In this document: positions 54,960 to 63,408 of the stretch, piece by piece | Position numbering within the stretch: the stretch's first letter is position 1 | Layout: each line of letters opens with the position of its first letter | From: Pseudomonas migulae | GTDB taxonomy: Bacteria > Pseudomonadota > Gammaproteobacteria > Pseudomonadales > Pseudomonadaceae | Direction of reading: 5' to 3' | DNA: 64,000 nucleotides | Assembly: GCF_024169315.1 (NCBI RefSeq) | Contig: NZ_JALJWR010000001.1 | Coordinates: forward strand, 6,188,501 to 6,252,500 | Translations under genes and position numbers: made by a program | The notes under the pieces: model-generated | Databases searched by the model: none | What the model was told of the DNA's origin: nothing | Seen by the model: the letters and a program-made list of their open reading frames with translations, nothing else

Positions 54960-56430
54960 CTATCAACGGCTGTACATCGGCGGCGAGTGGATCGCGCCAG
55001 TGCAGCGTGGTGTTTTTGAAACGTTTGACCCCAGCGATGAATCGGTGCTGGCACAGGTCGCGGCCGCCACGGCGGAAGACATCGACCTGGCCGTCGCCGC
55101 CGCGCGCAAGGCGTTCGACGAAGGTGACTGGCCGCGCTGGACGGGTGCGCAGCGAGCGCAGGTTCTGCGGCGAATCGCTGACGGTATTCGTGCGCGTCAG
55201 GGCGAACTGGCCGCCATCGAAGTGCGCGACAACGGCAAGCCGCTGCCGGAAGCGCTGTGGGACATCGCCGACACCGCGGGTTGTTTCGATTTCTATGCCG
55301 GGCTCGCCGAAGGCTCGGACCCACACAGCGAGCAGTCGATCAGCGTACCCGATGAACGCTTCAATTCCTCGGTGATCAAGGAACCGGTCGGCGTGGTCGC
55401 CGCGATCATTCCCTGGAATTTTCCGATGCTGATGGCGTCGTGGAAAGTCGCACCGGCGCTGGCGGCGGGCTGCACGGTCGTGCTCAAACCGTCGGAACTG
55501 ACGCCGCTGACCGCCCTTGAATTGGCAACTATTGCCGATCAGGCTGGCTTGCCGGCGGGGGTGTTGAACGTCGTCAGCGGACTGGGGCGTGAGGCCGGCG
55601 CGCCGCTGGCCGAGCACCCGGACGTCGACAAAATCGCCTTCACCGGCAGCGTGCCGACCGGGCGCAAGATCATGCAAGCGGCGGCGGCCGAGATCAAAAA
55701 CATCAGCCTGGAGCTGGGCGGCAAGTCGCCGTTCGTGATCTTCGCCGACAGTGACCTCGATGCCGCGGTGGAGTGGATTCTGTTCGGGATTTTCTGGAAC
55801 CAGGGCCAGGTCTGTTCGGCCACGTCGCGAGTGTTGGTGGAGCGCGCGTTGTATCCGGCACTGTTGGGGCGATTGATCGAAGCCACCGAGCAAATTCGTA
55901 TCGGCCAAGGCTTTACCGAGGGTGTGAAACTCGGGCCGCTGGTCAGTCAGGGGCAACTGGACAAGGTGCTCGACGCCATTGCCGCCGGTCAGCAAGAGGG
56001 TGCGCGACTGGTGTCCGGCGGCACACGTCCGGCCCATCTGCAGAAAGGTTATTACCTGACCCCGGCGATCTTCGCCGATGTGCCGGAGCACAGTTCGGTG
56101 TGGCGCGAGGAGATCTTCGGCCCGGTGGTCTGCCTGCGGGCCTTCGACACAGAAGCCGAAGCGATTCGCCTGGCCAACGATTCACCATTCGGTCTGGCGG
56201 CCGCGGTCATGTCCCGCGATATCCCGCGTTGCGAACGAGTGGCCCGACGCTTTCGCGCCGGGATCGTCTGGGTCAACTGCTCGCAACCGACTTTTGTCGA
56301 GGCCCCTTGGGGCGGTTACAAGCAGAGCGGTATCGGGCGTGAGCTGGGTGAGTGGGGCTACAACAATTACCTCGAGACCAAGCAAATCACTCGATACAAC
56401 GGCGGACCCTGGGGGAGGTATTTGAGCTGA
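54952..56430 (+). CDS. NAD(P)-dependent aldehyde dehydrogenase 2 (betaine-aldehyde type)
   Basis: A 492-residue enzyme. LELGGKSPFV and GQVCSATSRV hold the base Glu (about 254) and nucleophile Cys (about 287). IIPWNFPMLMASWKVAPALAAG is typical of betaine- or aminoaldehyde dehydrogenases. AAGGAG supports ATG 54952, which overlaps the GlmU-like gene by 8 bases. It is the last gene of the operon. Confidence 0.93.
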   Translation: MRDYQRLYIGGEWIAPVQRGVFETFDPSDESVLAQVAAATAEDIDLAVAAARKAFDEGDWPRWTGAQRAQVLRRIADGIRARQGELAAIEVRDNGKPLPEALWDIADTAGCFDFYAGLAEGSDPHSEQSISVPDERFNSSVIKEPVGVVAAIIPWNFPMLMASWKVAPALAAGCTVVLKPSELTPLTALELATIADQAGLPAGVLNVVSGLGREAGAPLAEHPDVDKIAFTGSVPTGRKIMQAAAAEIKNISLELGGKSPFVIFADSDLDAAVEWILFGIFWNQGQVCSATSRVLVERALYPALLGRLIEATEQIRIGQGFTEGVKLGPLVSQGQLDKVLDAIAAGQQEGARLVSGGTRPAHLQKGYYLTPAIFADVPEHSSVWREEIFGPVVCLRAFDTEAEAIRLANDSPFGLAAAVMSRDIPRCERVARRFRAGIVWVNCSQPTFVEAPWGGYKQSGIGRELGEWGYNNYLETKQITRYNGGPWGRYLS

Positions 56431-56436
56431 GACGGC

Positions 56437-56643
56437 TCAGGGCAGATAGCCACCAGTGTGGACGAGGTGGTTGTCCTGGCCGGCAACGATGAGATGCATG
56501 GGCACATGGGGTTGCTCATCCACTGAAGTGACCTCAAACCCACCCACCACCAGCGGCTGTCGCTCACACATTTCGGTCGACTCTCCCGCCAGTTTTTTCG
56601 CCATTTTCGCGTGGTTCGCTGCGATTTCATTGAGAGTTGACAC
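56437..56643 (-). CDS. small hypothetical protein
   Basis: A 68-residue protein starting STLNEIAANHAKMAKKLAGE with an amphipathic helix, then beta-like segments. The start is GTG with GGAG 7 bases upstream. Its stop lies 7 bases from the end of the aldehyde dehydrogenase operon (convergent). I do not recognise a family. Confidence 0.6.
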   Translation of the reverse strand: MSTLNEIAANHAKMAKKLAGESTEMCERQPLVVGGFEVTSVDEQPHVPMHLIVAGQDNHLVHTGGYLP

Positions 56644-56878
56644 GTTACATCTCCGGGTACCGGACCCAGCGTATTGCTGGTGCCCATAAATATTGATTGA
56701 TTGGCCGCCACGTCAGAATTCCGTCGTTCCGGGGCGGCTACGGCCAGCGTTTGCAAAGCCTGCGCCAGAGGTCGTTACAATTTCTTGACGGGCGTTTTCA
56801 GGCGACGAATGGTGGTCCTTTGCCTGTTATGAATCGGGCGTAAATTGGCAGGGCTACTTCATCAAAAGGAGCCGCACT

Positions 56879-57073
56879 ATGACTGCCGACCGAACGACCG
56901 CACAGGCGTCCGCGGACAAAGCTGTCTGGGATCAATATTTCTGCGCTGCGCTGATTGCGGAAAGCAATCTGACGGCGCCGGTTGTAGGAGGGGCCACTCA
57001 TGAGGACAGGCAGAATCTGTTGATTGAAAGAGCCAAGGCGCTCGCTGACAAAATGATGGAAACCCGCCAGTAA
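56879..57073 (+). CDS. small hypothetical protein
   Basis: A 64-residue, mostly helical protein (YFCAALIAESNLTA; RAKALADKMMETRQ). AAAGGAG lies before the ATG and a terminator begins right after the stop. Unknown family; similar short proteins are common in pseudomonads. Confidence 0.65.
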   Translation: MTADRTTAQASADKAVWDQYFCAALIAESNLTAPVVGGATHEDRQNLLIERAKALADKMMETRQ

Positions 57074-57074
57074 A

Positions 57075-57110
57075 TGAAAAAGCCTGACCTGTTGGGGTTG
57101 GGCTTTTTCA
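57075..57110. terminator. bidirectional terminator
   Basis: TGAAAAAGCC pairs with GGCTTTTTCA around a 16-base loop, between the convergent small gene and the DUF6124 gene. Confidence 0.85.
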
Positions 57111-57127
57111 TGGGCGTCCAGGCTCGG

Positions 57128-57415
57128 CTATGTCGGGCTGTCGAGTTGATCCAGCGCCCGGTTCACATTGAGTTCGCCGAGCATGATCACTTGGGCAATG
57201 CCCAGCAGGGTATTGCGACTCGGCCCGTGCGTACGGTCCGCCAGATCCATGGTCATGACATGGGCCGAGGCCAGTGATTCGCAAGCGTGTCCCAAAAGGT
57301 CTTCGGTGTTGATGTGTGGATCGAGGGTGTACATCGTGCTTGGTGTTCGTGGGGTGGCGTGGATGTCGGCGACGGAGGGGGCAGCTTCCGGTGGGTTGGG
57401 TGTTGGTTTGATCAT
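57128..57415 (-). CDS. DUF6124 (DUF3077-like) family protein
   Basis: A 95-residue protein that starts with MIKPTPNPPE and contains TMYTLDPHINTEDLLGHACESL followed by a helical C-terminus with DRTHGPSRNTLLGIAQVIMLGELNVNRALDQL. This is the pattern of DUF6124, small Pseudomonas proteins of unknown function. A long structured leader precedes it. Confidence 0.82.
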   Translation of the reverse strand: MIKPTPNPPEAAPSVADIHATPRTPSTMYTLDPHINTEDLLGHACESLASAHVMTMDLADRTHGPSRNTLLGIAQVIMLGELNVNRALDQLDSPT

Positions 57416-57429
57416 TGATGAAACTCCCG

Positions 57430-57621
57430 GGATGTAAATGAGGAACCATCACCCCTCGCTACCAAACGATGGGTGGCAGCCATACGCAGGTTGGTAGACC
57501 GGTCCAGGAACCCGGCGCGTCCGAAGACGCCCCGCGCATGGCCACCATAAAGGAGCAGAGATGAAGCAGCTCTGCAAAAGGTGGCGCAATGCGCCTGGAC
57601 AATCCGGGCTACCAAACCCGA
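57430..57621 (-). ncRNA. structured leader resembling P4-phage antisense-immunity RNA
   Basis: Read on the minus strand, GGTTTGGTAGCCCGG (57618-57604) is followed by a nested hairpin (57585-57541: GCCACC/GGTGGC with inner GCAGAG/CTCTGC), then CCGGTCTACCAACC (57502-57489), then GTTTGGTAG (57467-57459). The middle segment is complementary to both outer ones. This is the seqA-seqB-seqC arrangement by which the P4 CI RNA terminates transcription. Identity with P4-like elements is from memory and needs comparison. Confidence 0.55.
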
Positions 57622-57762
57622 TCACTGATTTTCAGCGACCGACCAACGATAGAACCCGGGCCCAAGGCGCACAAGCCGGCGGATTCTGGCGTACCCGTAG
57701 GCAATGACGCAAGGCGCTGTAGCTTTCGCGAAGTAACCGGTGAGGCTTTTAAACACGGGCAT
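57622..57762 (-). CDS. short leader ORF
   Basis: A 46-residue frame beginning MPVFKSLTGYFAKATAPCV and ending FYRWSVAENQ, placed directly before the structured RNA. Similar short Arg-rich leader frames occur, as I recall, in the ash/icd regions of P4-like elements. Coding status is uncertain. Confidence 0.4.
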   Translation of the reverse strand: MPVFKSLTGYFAKATAPCVIAYGYARIRRLVRLGPGFYRWSVAENQ

Positions 57763-57796
57763 GTTTAACAGATCGAATCGATATCCAGCGTGTGCG

Positions 57797-58020
57797 GTGT
57801 TGCAGGACTTGCGGCTGCGCACCTTCATGCTCGATTCGGTCAGCAACCACAGGTCGTTCCATTCTTCGTCCGGATGTTCGGACAGCGGCAGCAAATGTCC
57901 GGAGAGCAGCATCGGTTGATCGCTTCTGCCTCGCGCCACCCGACACTTGGCGCCGTGACGTTCCTGTTCGCGTCGACTCAACAGCTTGCCGCGATCTCTC
58001 TGGGTAAAACGACCGGGTAC
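57797..58020 (-). pseudogene. VgrG (type VI secretion tip protein) fragment
   Basis: On the minus strand PGRFTQRDRGKLLSR, then QPMLLSGHLLPLSEHPDEEW and NDLWLLTE are followed, after a shift to another frame near 57836, by IEHEGAQPQVLQH. These are consecutive pieces of the VgrG gp27/gp44-like region. Another frame break lies near 58018 (YP/GRF). Only about 75 codons remain, so it is a remnant. Confidence 0.75.
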
Positions 58021-58160
58021 TGGTCACTCTGTAACGGGTCAGGCCATTATCGAGAGTGCCTTTGACCACGCCATGAATTTGGCCGTGATTGATGTCAGAC
58101 GGTTCCTGAACTGGCGTTACCTATCTGACAGACTTGCCTGCGAAGGGAGCTTTGAGAGGG

Positions 58161-58189
58161 CCATCGCCGGCAAGCCGGCTCCCACAGGT
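58161..58189. repeat. single REP element
   Basis: CCATCGCCGGCAAGCCGGCT followed by CCCACAGG is a REP of a different type from the REPIN arms seen elsewhere; no inverted partner lies nearby. Confidence 0.75.
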
Positions 58190-58330
58190 TTCGTGTAAGT
58201 CTCAGGACTCATATTTCTAAAAGGTATAAATAGATAATTATATATTCCTTTTAATGTTTTTCCGTGAGGTGCACTTTGAACGCCTGCCCATCCGTTCGGA
58301 TGCGTTCGACTTCACACAGGAAGCTTCAAC

Positions 58331-58546
58331 ATGACCATCAAAGCGATCAACGTCCGCAACCAGTTCAAGGGCGTCATCAAGGAAATCGTCGAAGGCGAAG
58401 TGGTCTCGGAAATCGATGTGCAAACCGCCTCCGGGATCGTCACTTCGGTGATCACGACGCGGTCGGTTCGAGACCTTGAATTGAAGGTGGGAAGCGAGGT
58501 GATCGCTTTCGTCAAATCCACCGAAGTCTCGATCGCGAAGCTCTGA
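58331..58546 (+). CDS. molbindin-like TOBE domain protein
   Basis: A 71-residue protein starting MTIKAINVRNQFKGVIKEI, with GIVTSVITTRSVRDLELKVG and VIAFVKSTEVSIAKL. This is a single TOBE/Mop domain, which binds molybdate or related oxyanions as an oligomer. AGGA stands before the ATG. No molybdate transporter lies next to it. Confidence 0.9.
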   Translation: MTIKAINVRNQFKGVIKEIVEGEVVSEIDVQTASGIVTSVITTRSVRDLELKVGSEVIAFVKSTEVSIAKL

Positions 58547-58734
58547 ATCGACCTTCAGGAAAAGGACAAGCCCAGCCCCGCGCGCGTCGCGGCGTTGGTG
58601 CTGATCAGGTTCGACGCCAGGCACGCCTGACGCCAGGGAATGTTCGCGCGTTCGCTGCGATACTATGAGGACTCAATGTACGGCTCAGTTATCAGAGCAG
58701 CGCCGAATCATCGGCCACTGGAAAGAACCGAATC

Positions 58735-59961
58735 ATGCAAGACCGCACCTATCAATTGCTGGAAGTCGCCAACGGCAAACCGATCAAGCTCTGGACCGAA
58801 GGCGTTCCGGTAGAAAACGAAGCCAGGCAGCAGCTGATCAACACCGCGAAGATGCCGTTCATCTTCAAACACCTGGCGGTGATGCCTGACGTGCACCTGG
58901 GCAAGGGCTCGACCATCGGCAGTGTGATTCCTACCGTGGGCGCGATCATCCCTGCCGCCGTCGGGGTAGATATTGGCTGCGGCATGATCGCCGCGCGCAC
59001 GTCGCTGACCGCCGCTGATCTGCCGGACAACCTGCATGGTTTGCGGTGCGCGATCGAGAAAGCGGTACCCCATGGCCGCACCGTTGGTCGTGGCGTCCGG
59101 GACACGGGGGCCTGGGACAGCGTTCCCAAACAGGCCGATCATGCCTGGGCTGCCTTGAACCCACGGTTCAAGGCGATCACCGACAAGTACCCGAAACTCG
59201 CCAGCACCAACAATCGCGCGCACCTGGGCACGTTGGGCAGCGGTAACCACTTCATCGAGGTGTGCCTGGATGAAGCCAACCGGGTCTGGTTCATGTTGCA
59301 CAGCGGTTCACGCGGGGTTGGCAACGCCATTGGCAACCTGTTCATTCAACTGGCTCAGGCCGATATGCGCCAACACATCGCCAATTTGCCGGACCGTGAC
59401 CTGGCGTACTTCGAAGAAGGCAGCCGGCATTTTGCTGATTACGTTGAAGCCGTCGGCTGGGCCCAGGATTTCGCCAGGCAGAACCGTGCGCTGATGATGC
59501 AATCGGTGATTCAGGCGACACGGAAAGTGATCAGCAAGCCGTTCGACGTCGCCCTGGAGGCGGTGAACTGCCACCACAACTACGTGCAGAAAGAGCGGCA
59601 TTTTGGTCAGGAGATTCTGGTCACCCGCAAAGGCGCGGTGTCGGCGCAGAAGGGTGAGCTGGGGATCATTCCAGGATCGATGGGCGCGAAAAGTTTCATC
59701 GTTCGCGGGCTCGGCAACGAGCAATCGTTCTGCTCCTGTAGCCACGGCGCTGGCCGCACCATGAGCCGCACCAAAGCGAAAAGCCTGTTCACCGTCGAAG
59801 ATCAGATCCGCGCCACCGCCCACGTCGAGTGCCGCAAGGATGCGGCGGTGATCGATGAAATACCGATGGCCTACAAAGACATCGACCACGTGATGCACGC
59901 CCAGCGCGAGCTGGTGGAAGTGCTGCATACCCTGCGTCAGGTGGTTTGCGTGAAGGGATAG
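58735..59961 (+). CDS. rtcB: RNA-splicing ligase RtcB
   Basis: A 408-residue RNA ligase that joins 2',3'-cyclic phosphate (or 3'-P) to 5'-OH ends with GTP and Mn2+. Conserved: GVDIGCGMIA (Cys and Asp metal ligands), GSGNHFIEV, HSGSRGVGN, and CSHGAGRTMSR with the histidine that becomes guanylylated. Length is in the short bacterial range. No rtcA or rtcR is next to it. GGAAAG lies upstream of the ATG. Confidence 0.95.
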   Translation: MQDRTYQLLEVANGKPIKLWTEGVPVENEARQQLINTAKMPFIFKHLAVMPDVHLGKGSTIGSVIPTVGAIIPAAVGVDIGCGMIAARTSLTAADLPDNLHGLRCAIEKAVPHGRTVGRGVRDTGAWDSVPKQADHAWAALNPRFKAITDKYPKLASTNNRAHLGTLGSGNHFIEVCLDEANRVWFMLHSGSRGVGNAIGNLFIQLAQADMRQHIANLPDRDLAYFEEGSRHFADYVEAVGWAQDFARQNRALMMQSVIQATRKVISKPFDVALEAVNCHHNYVQKERHFGQEILVTRKGAVSAQKGELGIIPGSMGAKSFIVRGLGNEQSFCSCSHGAGRTMSRTKAKSLFTVEDQIRATAHVECRKDAAVIDEIPMAYKDIDHVMHAQRELVEVLHTLRQVVCVKG

Positions 59962-59979
59962 GCACAGCCGCTACCCAGA

Positions 59980-60005
59980 ACGCCCAACTTTTTCAGGTTG
60001 GGCGT
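59980..60005. terminator. terminator between rtcB and VOC genes
   Basis: ACGCCCAAC pairs with GTTGGGCGT around an 8-base loop, between convergent rtcB and the VOC gene, with a TTT following on the plus strand. Confidence 0.8.
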
Positions 60006-60021
60006 TTGCTTGCCTGAACAG

Positions 60022-60435
60022 TCACTGATCCTTTTCGCAATTGACCATCCACGACACGCCAAACCGGTCGACCAGCATGCCGAAACGCGCGGCCCAGAAG
60101 GTCGCTTCCAGGGGCATTTGCACGCTGCCGTCTTCGGCCAATGCGTTGAAGACGCGTTCCGCCTCGGCAATGCTGTCGACGTTCAGCGAGACCGAACAAC
60201 CGGCCATGTCATCCGTGGGGCGATCAGGTGTGGTATCCGATCCCATGATCGCCTGGTCGCCCACCGACAGGCGGGTATGAATGATCAGGTTGTGCAGGTC
60301 TGGCGGAAAGTGCTCGCGCGCCGGGCTTTCACCGAAGGTCATCATCATTTCGATCTGGCCTTGCAGGGCTTGGGCATAAAAGGTGAACGCGGCTTTACAG
60401 TCGCCGTTGAAGATGAGGTAGGGATTGATTTTCAT
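60022..60435 (-). CDS. VOC family protein (PhnB/glyoxalase-like)
   Basis: A 137-residue protein with the two-module vicinal oxygen chelate fold of the PhnB-like group: KINPYLIFNGDCKAAFTFY at the start, AIMGSDTTPDR in the middle, and a final RFGMLVDRFGVSWMVN. GGGAG lies 6 bases before the ATG. Members are often annotated as 3-demethylubiquinone methyltransferase-like, without proof of activity. Confidence 0.88.
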   Translation of the reverse strand: MKINPYLIFNGDCKAAFTFYAQALQGQIEMMMTFGESPAREHFPPDLHNLIIHTRLSVGDQAIMGSDTTPDRPTDDMAGCSVSLNVDSIAEAERVFNALAEDGSVQMPLEATFWAARFGMLVDRFGVSWMVNCEKDQ

Positions 60436-60600
60436 GTTTTACTCCCGGTGATAAAGGAGACAGAGGGAGGCGCTATTCACCTGCGGCTCTGCAATGGTTG
60501 GGCTCCATCAGCAAAGCGTTAGAGGTGGTAATTCGCAACATTCGTTTAGATGTTTTTCCTATTGGGCCGACGCGGCTTATGGCTTTGCGCAACTGCGCTT

Positions 60601-61203
60601 TCAGGCCACTGCGCGTGGCAGCGAGGGGCGCAGTAAACGTTCAATGGCTCCACCCACGAGATTTTCCAGCATCTCGACCCGCTCATGTTCTTCCAGCGCC
60701 TGGTGCGCCAGCCAGCTCGGCGCACTGTTGAGCAGATTGGCGATGGCATGTGCGGCGGCGCGTTGTGCCTGTTCGCTGAGGCGGGGTCTGGTGCCGAGCA
60801 TCAGCAGCAATTTGCGTTCGTATTGTTCGCGTAACTGCCGAACGCGTGCCTGCTGCTCATCATTCAGGCAACCGCTGTCGCGTTCCGCCAGGCGGAAATG
60901 CCAGGGCATTTCCTGATGCAGATTCAGGTGTGCGCGGATCAGGTTTTGCAGTTTGTCGCGTTTCGCTGCAGTTTTTTGATCGATACGCCCAAGCGTCGAT
61001 AGCAGTTCTTCATAGAACTCTTCGATCAGGTCGAGCAGCAAGTGCTGCTTGCTGGGGTAGTGGTGATACAACGAGCCCGGGGAGAGCCCCAGGCACGTCG
61101 CGAGCTCACGCATGCCGACCTGGCCGAAACCCTTGCTGGCAAACAGCTCCAGCACCTTGTCCCGGTACTCGGCGAAACGTGAGCAACGCTCAGGCATAGG
61201 CAT
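60601..61203 (-). CDS. TetR-family regulator
   Basis: A 200-residue regulator with helix-turn-helix VGMRELATCLGLSPGSLYHHYPSK (about residues 29-52) and a TetR_C_33-like C-domain (DSGCLNDEQQARVRQLREQY). It overlaps the end of the dehydrogenase gene upstream, so the two are co-transcribed. It may sense an acyl-CoA; that is only inferred from context. Confidence 0.9.
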   Translation of the reverse strand: MPMPERCSRFAEYRDKVLELFASKGFGQVGMRELATCLGLSPGSLYHHYPSKQHLLLDLIEEFYEELLSTLGRIDQKTAAKRDKLQNLIRAHLNLHQEMPWHFRLAERDSGCLNDEQQARVRQLREQYERKLLLMLGTRPRLSEQAQRAAAHAIANLLNSAPSWLAHQALEEHERVEMLENLVGGAIERLLRPSLPRAVA

Positions 61204-62041
61204 GGAAGCCGCGCCCCGTCTTGCGTCCCAAGTAGCCGGCGGCGACCATTTCCTTGAGCAGTGGCGCGGGGCGATATTTGCTGTCGTTGAAACCGTCGTA
61301 GAAAGCTTCGAGAATTGCCAGCACGGTGTCCAGGCCGATCAGGTCTGCCAGCGCCAGCGGGCCGATCGGCTGGTTGCAACCCAGTCGCATGCCGGCGTCG
61401 ATGTCCTCGGCACTGGCCAGGCCTTCCTGGAACACCAGAATCGCTTCGTTGATCATTGGCACCAGAATCCGGTTGACCACAAAGCCCGGACGGTTGCCGG
61501 CGGTGATCGCGGTTTTGCCCAGGGTCGTGGCCATGTCCAGCGCCAGCGCGTGGGTTGCGTCGCTGGTTTGCAGGCCGCGAATGACTTCAATCAGGCCCAT
61601 CACCGGCACCGGGTTGAAGAAGTGCAGGCCGATGAAACGCTCAGGCTGGCTGACGCTGGCGGCGAGCTGGGTGATGGACAGCGACGACGTGTTGGAGGCG
61701 ATCACACACTCGGTGCTGACCTGCGCAGCGATCTGTTGCAGCACGCGCAGTTTCAGGTCGAGGTTTTCGGTGGCGGCTTCGATGACCAGTTGCGCGCTCT
61801 GCAAACTAGCGTAATCGGTGCTGGTGCGGATCTTGTCGAGGGCGGCGAGCTTTTGCTCCTGGGTCAGCGTGTCCTTGCTGACCTGCCTGTCGAGGTTTTT
61901 ACCGACGGTCGCGATGGCTTTTTGCAAAGCGCTCTCGGAGATGTCGATCAAGGTCACATTGAAACCCGCCAGGGCACAGACTTGCGCGATGCCGTTGCCC
62001 ATGGTGCCAGCGCCGATCACGCCAATGTTTTGCAGATTCAT
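61190..62041 (-). CDS. 3-hydroxyacyl/3-hydroxybutyryl-CoA dehydrogenase
   Basis: A 283-residue NAD-dependent enzyme. Rossmann motif GVIGAGTMGNGIAQV, catalytic region HFFNPVPVM with the catalytic His, and NRPGFVVNRILVPMINEA are all intact; the length is that of the short monofunctional enzymes. AAGGAC stands before ATG 62041. It is divergent from an AraC-family gene and followed by TetR. Confidence 0.93.
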   Translation of the reverse strand: MNLQNIGVIGAGTMGNGIAQVCALAGFNVTLIDISESALQKAIATVGKNLDRQVSKDTLTQEQKLAALDKIRTSTDYASLQSAQLVIEAATENLDLKLRVLQQIAAQVSTECVIASNTSSLSITQLAASVSQPERFIGLHFFNPVPVMGLIEVIRGLQTSDATHALALDMATTLGKTAITAGNRPGFVVNRILVPMINEAILVFQEGLASAEDIDAGMRLGCNQPIGPLALADLIGLDTVLAILEAFYDGFNDSKYRPAPLLKEMVAAGYLGRKTGRGFHAYA

Positions 62042-62209
62042 GTCGCACGTCCTTCCGGTCAAACCCTGCGATACCTTGGCCCAGGTAACGGCCGAAGGCG
62101 TACTATTGGCCGCGAGTCTAGAACCGGCGGGGCGGTTGTCCTATGCCGAAACTGTTCAATGGAGCTGGTGTTTTTTGCCATTCGGGTAATTGGGGAGCGA
62201 AGCGTTCAG

Positions 62210-63238
62210 ATGCGGGAAAAGGACTCGGTAGCCGCCTACTTCGTGCAGGCGATGATCCATGGGCTGGGGGACGATCCGCAACGGCGACGGGCTGCGCTGG
62301 AACAGGCAGGTATCGATCCGGTGCTGATCGAACAGCCCGTGGCACGGGTGCCAGCCAGTGCGTTTGCCGCACTCTGGTTGATCCAGATCCGCGAGCTCGA
62401 CGACGAGTTCTTCCGGCTCGACTCCCACGGCATGCCGCCGGGCAGCTTCGCCTTGATTTGCCGCGCCCTGATTCAGGAGCCCGATCTGCACAAAGCCCTG
62501 CGCCAGTGCCTGAACAACTTTTCGCTGTTCCTTCGCGATTTTCGCGGCACGCTGACGGTACGTGGCAAACGTGCGGTCATCAGCCTGGATACCTGCGCGC
62601 AAAACGATGATCTTGCGCGGTTGGGCGAAGAGACTTTTCTGGTGCTGATGATCAGCCTGCTGTGCTGGCTGGGCGGTCGGCGCATTCCCATCGATCGCGC
62701 AGATTTTCGTCATGAGCGCGTAGCCCTCAGCGATGACCGATTACTCTGGGGCCCCAATCTGACCTTCGGCACCGAACGCACCGAGATCGAATTCGCCAGC
62801 CACTACTTGCGCCTGCCGGTGGTTCAGGACCTCGCCTCGCTGAAAGTGTTTCTGCGCACCGCGCCACAATGGCTGGTGATCCGCTTCCGCAACCAGCATG
62901 GCCTGGCGTCGCAGGTTCATCAGCGTTTGCGCAACAGTCATTACAGCCAGTGGCCGACCTTGCAAGCCTTCGCCCTTGAACAACACCTCAGCCCCAGCAC
63001 CTTTCGCCGCAAGCTGGAGCGCGAAGGGTGTTCGTATCAGGAGATCAAGGACGAAGTGCGACGCGGCGTGGCGTTTGAACAGTTGCGTCAGAGCAAGGCG
63101 AGCATTGGCGACATTGCCGAGCAACTGGGTTTTCAGGAACCGAGTGCGTTTCATCGGGCGTTCAAGAAGTGGACGGGGGAGAGTCCGGGGCGGTATCGGG
63201 CGCGGTTTCAGGAGCAAATGACGTCGGATCCGGATTGA
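62210..63238 (+). CDS. AraC-family transcriptional regulator
   Basis: A 342-residue regulator. Residues 1-205 form an arabinose_bd-type N-terminal domain (GLGDDPQRRRAALEQAGIDP). The C-terminal AraC HTH comprises ALEQHLSPSTFRRKLEREG and IGDIAEQLGFQEPSAFHRAF, ending KKWTGESPGRYR. The frame is open back to 61112 over the dehydrogenase gene; that extension is rejected. It probably controls the divergent dehydrogenase. Confidence 0.88.
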   Translation: MREKDSVAAYFVQAMIHGLGDDPQRRRAALEQAGIDPVLIEQPVARVPASAFAALWLIQIRELDDEFFRLDSHGMPPGSFALICRALIQEPDLHKALRQCLNNFSLFLRDFRGTLTVRGKRAVISLDTCAQNDDLARLGEETFLVLMISLLCWLGGRRIPIDRADFRHERVALSDDRLLWGPNLTFGTERTEIEFASHYLRLPVVQDLASLKVFLRTAPQWLVIRFRNQHGLASQVHQRLRNSHYSQWPTLQAFALEQHLSPSTFRRKLEREGCSYQEIKDEVRRGVAFEQLRQSKASIGDIAEQLGFQEPSAFHRAFKKWTGESPGRYRARFQEQMTSDPD

Positions 63239-63408
63239 GTTTTTGTCCAACTGTTCTTTGTTAAATGTAGGAGGATTTTCCGTTTGTAGTCCCGCTTGTA
63301 GTCCCGAAATCTCTTGTGACGACCGCACTTCAGCAGTGGATGACACGGGCTGTAGAGGTGCTGTATTTATTTGCCCCGGGTCGAACTTTTCAATGGATTG
63401 GAAATGGC

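Noticed and set aside
61112..62209. A 366-codon upstream extension of the AraC frame
   Set aside because: It runs antisense to the dehydrogenase gene and has no protein similarity; the AraC protein starts at about 62210.
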